From Prochloron sp. SP5CPC1 (GTDB taxonomy: Bacteria; Cyanobacteriota; Cyanobacteriia; Cyanobacteriales; Prochloraceae): 15,296 bases of DNA. A program made the translations under genes and the position numbers. Below are positions 11,441 to 15,296 of the stretch, piece by piece (position 1 is the stretch's first letter; each line of letters begins with the position of its first letter). Under the pieces are notes generated by a model. It was not told where the DNA came from. It searched no databases and saw only the letters and a program-made list of their open reading frames with translations. The stretch covers positions 1 through 15,296 of the forward strand of contig JACONB010000011.1 in NCBI GenBank assembly GCA_014323965.1, given 5' to 3'.

Positions 11441-13399
11441 ATGGCAAAGCAAATTATCATCGCGGAGCAGTATAACGTTGCTGCTGTTTTCTGGGAAGAT
11501 CAAATCCAAGAACTAGTGGTTGCAACTGGCAACCAACAAATTTGCGATATTTATCTCGGCATTGTAGAAAATGTAATTCTGGGAATCGATGCAGCATTTG
11601 TAAACATTGGTGATATTGAACCCAATGGTTTTATTCACGTCACCGACCTCGGACCGCTGCGCTTAAGACGAACTTCTGGAGCAATCACTGAACTACTAGC
11701 ACCCAAGCAGAAGGTTTTGGTGCAAGTGATGAAAGAGCCTACTGGGAACAAAGGCCCCCGACTGACAGGCAATATTACTTTACCAGGACGCTTTCTCGTC
11801 TTAATGCCCTATGGCAGGGGGGTAAATTTATCCCGGCGCATCGAAGACAATAACGAACGCCGCCGTCTCAGAGCATTAGCAATTCTGATTAAACCCTCTG
11901 GTATGGGTTTGCTGGTGCGAACGGAAGCAGAAGGAAAAAGTGAAGAAGCCATTATGGAGGATTTGGAATTCCTCCAAAAGAAATGGGAATCAATTCAGCA
12001 ACAAGCCAATACTACCAAAGCCCCAGCATTACTCAACCGGGACGATGATTTAATTGGGCGGGTTCTCCGGGATATGTACACGAAGGATGTAAATCGGATT
12101 GTGGTGGATTCCAATGCTGGTCTGGTACGAGTCAAACAACAGTTGGTTAATTGGAATGGTGATTGTTCCCCAGAAGGAGTCTTAATCGACCATCACAACT
12201 CAACCCAACCGATTTTAGATTACTTCCGGGTCAATGCTGCAATTCGCGAAGCCCTCAAACCCAGAGTAGAACTTCCCTCTGGCGGCTATATTATTATCGA
12301 GCCTACAGAGGCTTTGACAGTCATTGATGTCAACTCCGGTTCCTTTATTCGTTCCGCAACTTCCCGCGAAACCGTTCTCTGGACGAACAACGAAGCCGCC
12401 ACGGAAATTGCCCGTCAGTTGCGTCTGCGCAATATTGGCGGCGTGATTATTGTTGACTTTATCGATATGGACGTTCGCAGGGACCAACTCAAACTGCTGG
12501 AACACTTTAATCAAGTCTTAAAAGCAGATAAAGCAGGACCGCAAATTGCTCAACTTTCCGAACTTGGCTTAGTTGAATTGACTCGTAAACGTCAAGGAAA
12601 AAACATCTACGAATTATTCGGTCAACCCTGTAGTACATGCGGTGGGTTGGGATATTTGCATCGCGTTCCCGGACAGGGAGAAAGTCTTACCCTAGAGACT
12701 ACCCTACCTATTCCCAACGGAAATGCGCCATCGGCGCAAGGCCGTGCGCCCGTACCAGAAAAAGACCCTACTGACAAAATTGCACTATCCCAGACAGAGC
12801 ACATAGAGAAGGCAGAGAAAGAGAGTTTTCCCCCACTAGACCTACTCAATCATCCCAGTTATGAAGAGCAGGGTAGCAACAATAATACCAATCGCCGTCG
12901 TCGTCGTCGTCGCGCACCGCATAGCGGATCCGCTTACGCGGGTCGCGAAGTAATTACCAAAGAAGAGAAAGTCAGTCCTGAGAATGGTATATCACCAGAG
13001 TCCGAACCGGTTCGAGATAGTACGCCAACAAAAGAAGCGACCCGATTGATCAAGGGAACAAGACGAGATGAAACCAATCTGGAAAGAATTTGCGTGGAAA
13101 TGACCGATTTAGAGCAAGATGTTTATGCTTTGATGGGAGTTTCCCCCCTGATTATGATAGGTAGCTCCTTGAATTCATCCAAATCAGCGATCGTTTCCGT
13201 TAAACGTCCCGGAGAACCAGATCCAGAACCAAAAAAGCAAAAACCATTTTCTCTCCGGGAACAGTTAAAGTCCAATGAGCTTTCTTGGGAATCGGATTCA
13301 GAAGAAGAACAGTCCAGCGTGCCCGAAGGGATTGGGGGGCGCCCTTTAATCCGTCGCCGTCGTCGTCGCTCTTCGGCTTCCCGAACATTGGAATTCTAG
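11441..13399 (+). CDS. rne: Ribonuclease E (RNase E/G family)
   Basis: Endoribonuclease that starts mRNA decay and processes RNA. The 652-aa protein has an N-terminal catalytic half: S1/5' sensor region with NIGDIEPNGFIHVTDLGPLR and KGPRLTGNITLPGR (about 40-120), RNase H-like and DNase I-like parts with catalytic Asp in VIDVNSGSF (D296) and VDFIDMD (339-343 region), and the Zn-link CSTC (C397, C400). The remainder is a low-complexity linker with an Arg run at 485-491. The C-terminus has RRRRRRSSA (638-646), the nonapeptide reported in cyanobacterial RNase E to bind PNPase. Length fits the compact cyanobacterial enzyme. Two palindromic repeat-like segments are in frame within the linker (12724-12750 and 12923-12934). 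No clear Shine-Dalgarno precedes the ATG, but the N-terminus MAKQIIIAEQ matches the family. Confidence 0.96.
   Translation: MAKQIIIAEQYNVAAVFWEDQIQELVVATGNQQICDIYLGIVENVILGIDAAFVNIGDIEPNGFIHVTDLGPLRLRRTSGAITELLAPKQKVLVQVMKEPTGNKGPRLTGNITLPGRFLVLMPYGRGVNLSRRIEDNNERRRLRALAILIKPSGMGLLVRTEAEGKSEEAIMEDLEFLQKKWESIQQQANTTKAPALLNRDDDLIGRVLRDMYTKDVNRIVVDSNAGLVRVKQQLVNWNGDCSPEGVLIDHHNSTQPILDYFRVNAAIREALKPRVELPSGGYIIIEPTEALTVIDVNSGSFIRSATSRETVLWTNNEAATEIARQLRLRNIGGVIIVDFIDMDVRRDQLKLLEHFNQVLKADKAGPQIAQLSELGLVELTRKRQGKNIYELFGQPCSTCGGLGYLHRVPGQGESLTLETTLPIPNGNAPSAQGRAPVPEKDPTDKIALSQTEHIEKAEKESFPPLDLLNHPSYEEQGSNNNTNRRRRRRRAPHSGSAYAGREVITKEEKVSPENGISPESEPVRDSTPTKEATRLIKGTRRDETNLERICVEMTDLEQDVYALMGVSPLIMIGSSLNSSKSAIVSVKRPGEPDPEPKKQKPFSLREQLKSNELSWESDSEEEQSSVPEGIGGRPLIRRRRRRSSASRTLEF
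12724..12750 (+). repeat. Nested inverted repeats in rne linker
   Basis: TGCGCC (12724-12729), GGCGCA (12733-12738) and TGCGCC (12745-12750) alternate, so the middle hexamer can pair with either neighbour. They encode about residues 429-436 (APSAQGRA) of the RNase E linker in frame. A second perfect 12-bp palindrome, AGCGGATCCGCT (12923-12934), lies in the same linker just after the Arg run. Both look like small repetitive palindromes of the kind scattered in cyanobacterial genomes. Confidence 0.6.
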
Positions 13400-13413
13400 T
13401 CGGTGCTTGGTTG

Positions 13414-13682
13414 TTAATTTACTAAGGGTAGGGTCCCTGTTGAGCCACTAGCCCATTCGTGGTAATCTTGCAAGAGTTGGCCCTGTAACCTCTGTTTAAT
13501 TCTCAATAAAACGCTCTTGAGCAGTCCATTGCCAGTAAATTCTAACAATGGTTTAGGAGTTAACCACGATCGGCGATCGCCTTTACTAATCTTTGAGGCT
13601 GACGCAGATAATGTTGAATCTCCACTGCTCCGGACTCCACCAGGATAGCTACAGATTCTGAGGCAGTAAAGCGGATATCCAT
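13414..13682 (-). pseudogene. Internally deleted DUF1997-family gene remnant
   Basis: The two ends of one gene remain. The N-terminal part from ATG (13682-13680) reads MDIRFTASESVAILVESGAV, then EIQHYLRQPQRLVKAIADR, and hits TAA at 13562-13560. In the -1-shifted frame the C-terminal part reads SWLTPKPLLEFTGNGLLKSV, then LLRIKQRLQGQLLQDYHEWA, and ends at TAA 13416-13414. Both ends match, from memory, a cyanobacterial protein of about 190-200 aa (DUF1997), whose middle of roughly 100 residues is absent here. The join falls at or beside a HIP1 octamer (GGCGATCGCC, near 13571-13580), and the join changes frame. The function of the intact family is unknown to me. It lies only 14 bp from the rne stop and converges on it. 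Confidence 0.8.
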
Positions 13683-13791
13683 TTCTGCACACTAAGAAAA
13701 AGTATTATATCTCGATTATACGTGACATTTATTCATAAAATACACGAAAATATAATTTATCTTTTTTTTTTAAATTTTAAAAATTTTATTT

Positions 13792-14646
13792 ATGGTAATA
13801 GTTGTTTCACACTTAGGTCCATCGGGTACTTACACCGAAACAGCAGCTTTAGCTTATGTAAATTGGTTAGCAGAAGAAACGGGTCAAAAATCCCTGCTGT
13901 GTCCCTATCCCACCATTTCCCTAGGTATGCGCTCCGTGGTTCAGGGAGAGGCAGAACTAGCAGTAGTACCGGTAGAAAATTCGATTCAAGGCAGTGTAAC
14001 GATTACCCTAGACACCCTGTGGCAATTAGATCGCCTGCAAATTCAACAAGAATTAGTTTTACCCGTATCCCATCAGCTTCTATCGAAAGGATCATCTTTA
14101 GAGGAATTGAAAACAGTTTATTCTCATCCTCAAGCTCTTGCTCAGTGTCAGCAATGGTTAGAGCAATTTTTACCTGTATGTACAATCATTCCTACCAATT
14201 CTACCACAGAAGCTTTAGGATATCTGGAAAAAGACCCAACCGCAGCAGCGATCGCAGGAGCGAGAGCATCTGAATTATACAATCTACCAATTCTCGCGGC
14301 TTCAATAAACGATTATCCGGACAACTGCACTCGGTTTTGGGTATTGGGTTTAAAACCCACCACTGTGGGGAGTAATATTTCCCTAGCTTTTAGCGTCGCG
14401 GACATTCCCGGAACCCTAGTTAAACCACTGCAAATCTTAGCGAAGCACGGAATTAACCTCAGTCGGATTGAGTCTCGCCCCACCAAGCGCTCCCTGGGGG
14501 AGTATATTTTCTTTATTGACATATTCGCCAACTCGAAAGAACCATCATATCAAGCAGCTTTAGCAGCGCTTTCCCCTGAGGTAGAAGTGCTAAAAATCTT
14601 TGGTAATTATAACGTGATAGCCATTAATTCTTCAAAGCATCCTTGA
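13792..14646 (+). CDS. pheA: Prephenate dehydratase
   Basis: Converts prephenate to phenylpyruvate in phenylalanine synthesis. The 284-aa monofunctional form has a catalytic domain followed by an ACT regulatory domain and no chorismate mutase. Visible motifs are LGPSGTYTE (8-16), PVENSIQGSV (60-69), SHPQALAQC (111-119), TTEAL, and the catalytic TRF (180-182) in NCTRFWVLG. The ACT domain has PGTLVKPLQILAKHGINLSR (206-225) and the phenylalanine-binding ESRP (227-230), so feedback inhibition by phenylalanine is expected. The ATG at 13792 follows about 40 bp of almost pure A/T with no Shine-Dalgarno. A TATAAT (13751-13756) with a weak -35 could be its promoter. The 3' end overlaps the convergent LON-domain gene by 23 bp. 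Confidence 0.96.
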   Translation: MVIVVSHLGPSGTYTETAALAYVNWLAEETGQKSLLCPYPTISLGMRSVVQGEAELAVVPVENSIQGSVTITLDTLWQLDRLQIQQELVLPVSHQLLSKGSSLEELKTVYSHPQALAQCQQWLEQFLPVCTIIPTNSTTEALGYLEKDPTAAAIAGARASELYNLPILAASINDYPDNCTRFWVLGLKPTTVGSNISLAFSVADIPGTLVKPLQILAKHGINLSRIESRPTKRSLGEYIFFIDIFANSKEPSYQAALAALSPEVEVLKIFGNYNVIAINSSKHP

Positions 14647-15268
14647 GAGCAGTACGAGCTGCGAGATTATTGCGAGTGACGCTGAGAATTTTTTCTTCTC
14701 GAAGAAGGCGATCCGCAGTATCATCCATCTCCAAAAGTGCTTGCTGTTCTAATGGTGCTCCATAAAGATTGCTCCCTATCCAGTAAGACAATTCTCTCGG
14801 TAACTCCGGCAAGTCCTCTGGTAGCTCAATTTTCTGGTCAGTCAATTTAGCAGACAGATGTACTACATCCCGGAGTAACTTTTCTACCTTTACTCCCATG
14901 GGTTTTAAGTCCTGATTGGGAGGTCGCTCTTCAATCCATTCCACCAAACCCACCAGATAAGGTTTTTCCCGGACATATTCCAGAACCCGGAACCGCTGCT
15001 GTCCCACAGTCAACATCTTCATCCGGTCATCAGGGAACCTTTGATAGTGAACGATTTCGGCGCAGCAGCCAACCTTAGCAATTTTACCTTGCGCCGAATC
15101 GATCATCAAGACGCCAAAACGGCGATCTGCGTACTCTAGAATCGTGTTCATCATGATTCTGTAGCGGAATTCAAAGATATGCAACGGTAGAGGACGATTC
15201 GGAAATAAAACTACCTCGGGTAATGGAAATAAGGGCAGTTCTCTGACAGCAATAGAGGATGATACCAT
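14624..15268 (-). CDS. LON substrate-binding (N-terminal) domain protein
   Basis: A 214-aa stand-alone homologue of the Lon protease N-terminal domain. The start, VRELPLFPLPEVVLFPNRPL, then PLHIFEFRYRIMM and RRFGVLMIDSAQGKIAKVGC, are characteristic of this family. There is no AAA+ ATPase or Ser-Lys protease part, so it is not a Lon protease. The C-terminal third is helical (about 120-214). The exact role of such lone LON-domain proteins is not established; substrate or protein binding is inferred from the domain. The ATG at 15268 is 28 bp from the window edge, with no strong Shine-Dalgarno. It converges on pheA with a 23-bp overlap. I recall pheA next to this gene in other cyanobacteria, so this looks like conserved core order. 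Confidence 0.92.
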   Translation of the reverse strand: MVSSSIAVRELPLFPLPEVVLFPNRPLPLHIFEFRYRIMMNTILEYADRRFGVLMIDSAQGKIAKVGCCAEIVHYQRFPDDRMKMLTVGQQRFRVLEYVREKPYLVGLVEWIEERPPNQDLKPMGVKVEKLLRDVVHLSAKLTDQKIELPEDLPELPRELSYWIGSNLYGAPLEQQALLEMDDTADRLLREEKILSVTRNNLAARTALKDALKN

Positions 15269-15296
15269 TTGAATTAGAGTGCAGAACTAAGCTGTA

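Noticed and set aside
13722..14273. Open frame of 183 codons overlapping pheA
   Set aside because: Shadow of pheA in another frame; Ser/Arg-rich composition and no start signal, whereas the pheA frame has all family motifs.
1..15296. tRNA or rRNA genes
   Set aside because: No cloverleaf, CCA end or rRNA-like segment was recognised by eye on either strand; a covariance-model search was not possible here.

Overview
The window comes from a cyanobacterium. It encodes PetG of the cytochrome b6f complex and a membrane-anchored c-type cytochrome resembling cyanobacterial CytM. It also encodes an RNase E with the cyanobacterial C-terminal Arg-rich PNPase-binding motif. The HIP1 octamer GCGATCGC recurs throughout (for example at 527-534). 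Genus cannot be fixed from the sequence. The many dispersed repeats and two decayed genes suggest a repeat-rich genome.

Layout. 1-322 is non-coding with short heptamer repeats. 323-439 (-) is petG, divergent from a c-type cytochrome at 728-1123 (+). gyrB (1135-3057, -) converges on the cytochrome; the stop codons of both lie in one small hairpin. miaA (3195-4106, +) is divergent from gyrB. An accessory segment (about 4103-7875) follows. It holds an overlapping two-gene unit (86-aa protein plus HNH nuclease, -) and a large NACHT NTPase with a short pentapeptide-repeat tail (5162-7651, +). The two units are divergent, each has a near-consensus sigma70 promoter, and each is bracketed by copies of dispersed repeats. 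Next comes a Nudix hydrolase/photolyase operon (9833 down to 7860, -). A cysteine desulfurase gene follows (10022-11185, +), broken by a single in-frame TAA. rne (11441-13399, +) comes next, then an internally deleted remnant of a DUF1997-type gene (-), pheA (13792-14646, +) and a LON-domain protein (14624-15268, -).

The core genes cover electron transport, DNA topology, tRNA modification, DNA repair, RNA decay and phenylalanine synthesis. They do not form one pathway. The most interesting part is the accessory segment between miaA and phr. NACHT NTPases are known in bacteria as antiphage proteins. The HNH pair has toxin-antitoxin-like architecture but no function that can be assigned from sequence. 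The DNA around the segment shows repeat-mediated remodelling: the last codons of miaA and of the photolyase gene lie inside dispersed repeats, and further copies lie upstream of the desulfurase pseudogene. Palindromic elements resembling repeats also sit in frame within the RNase E linker.
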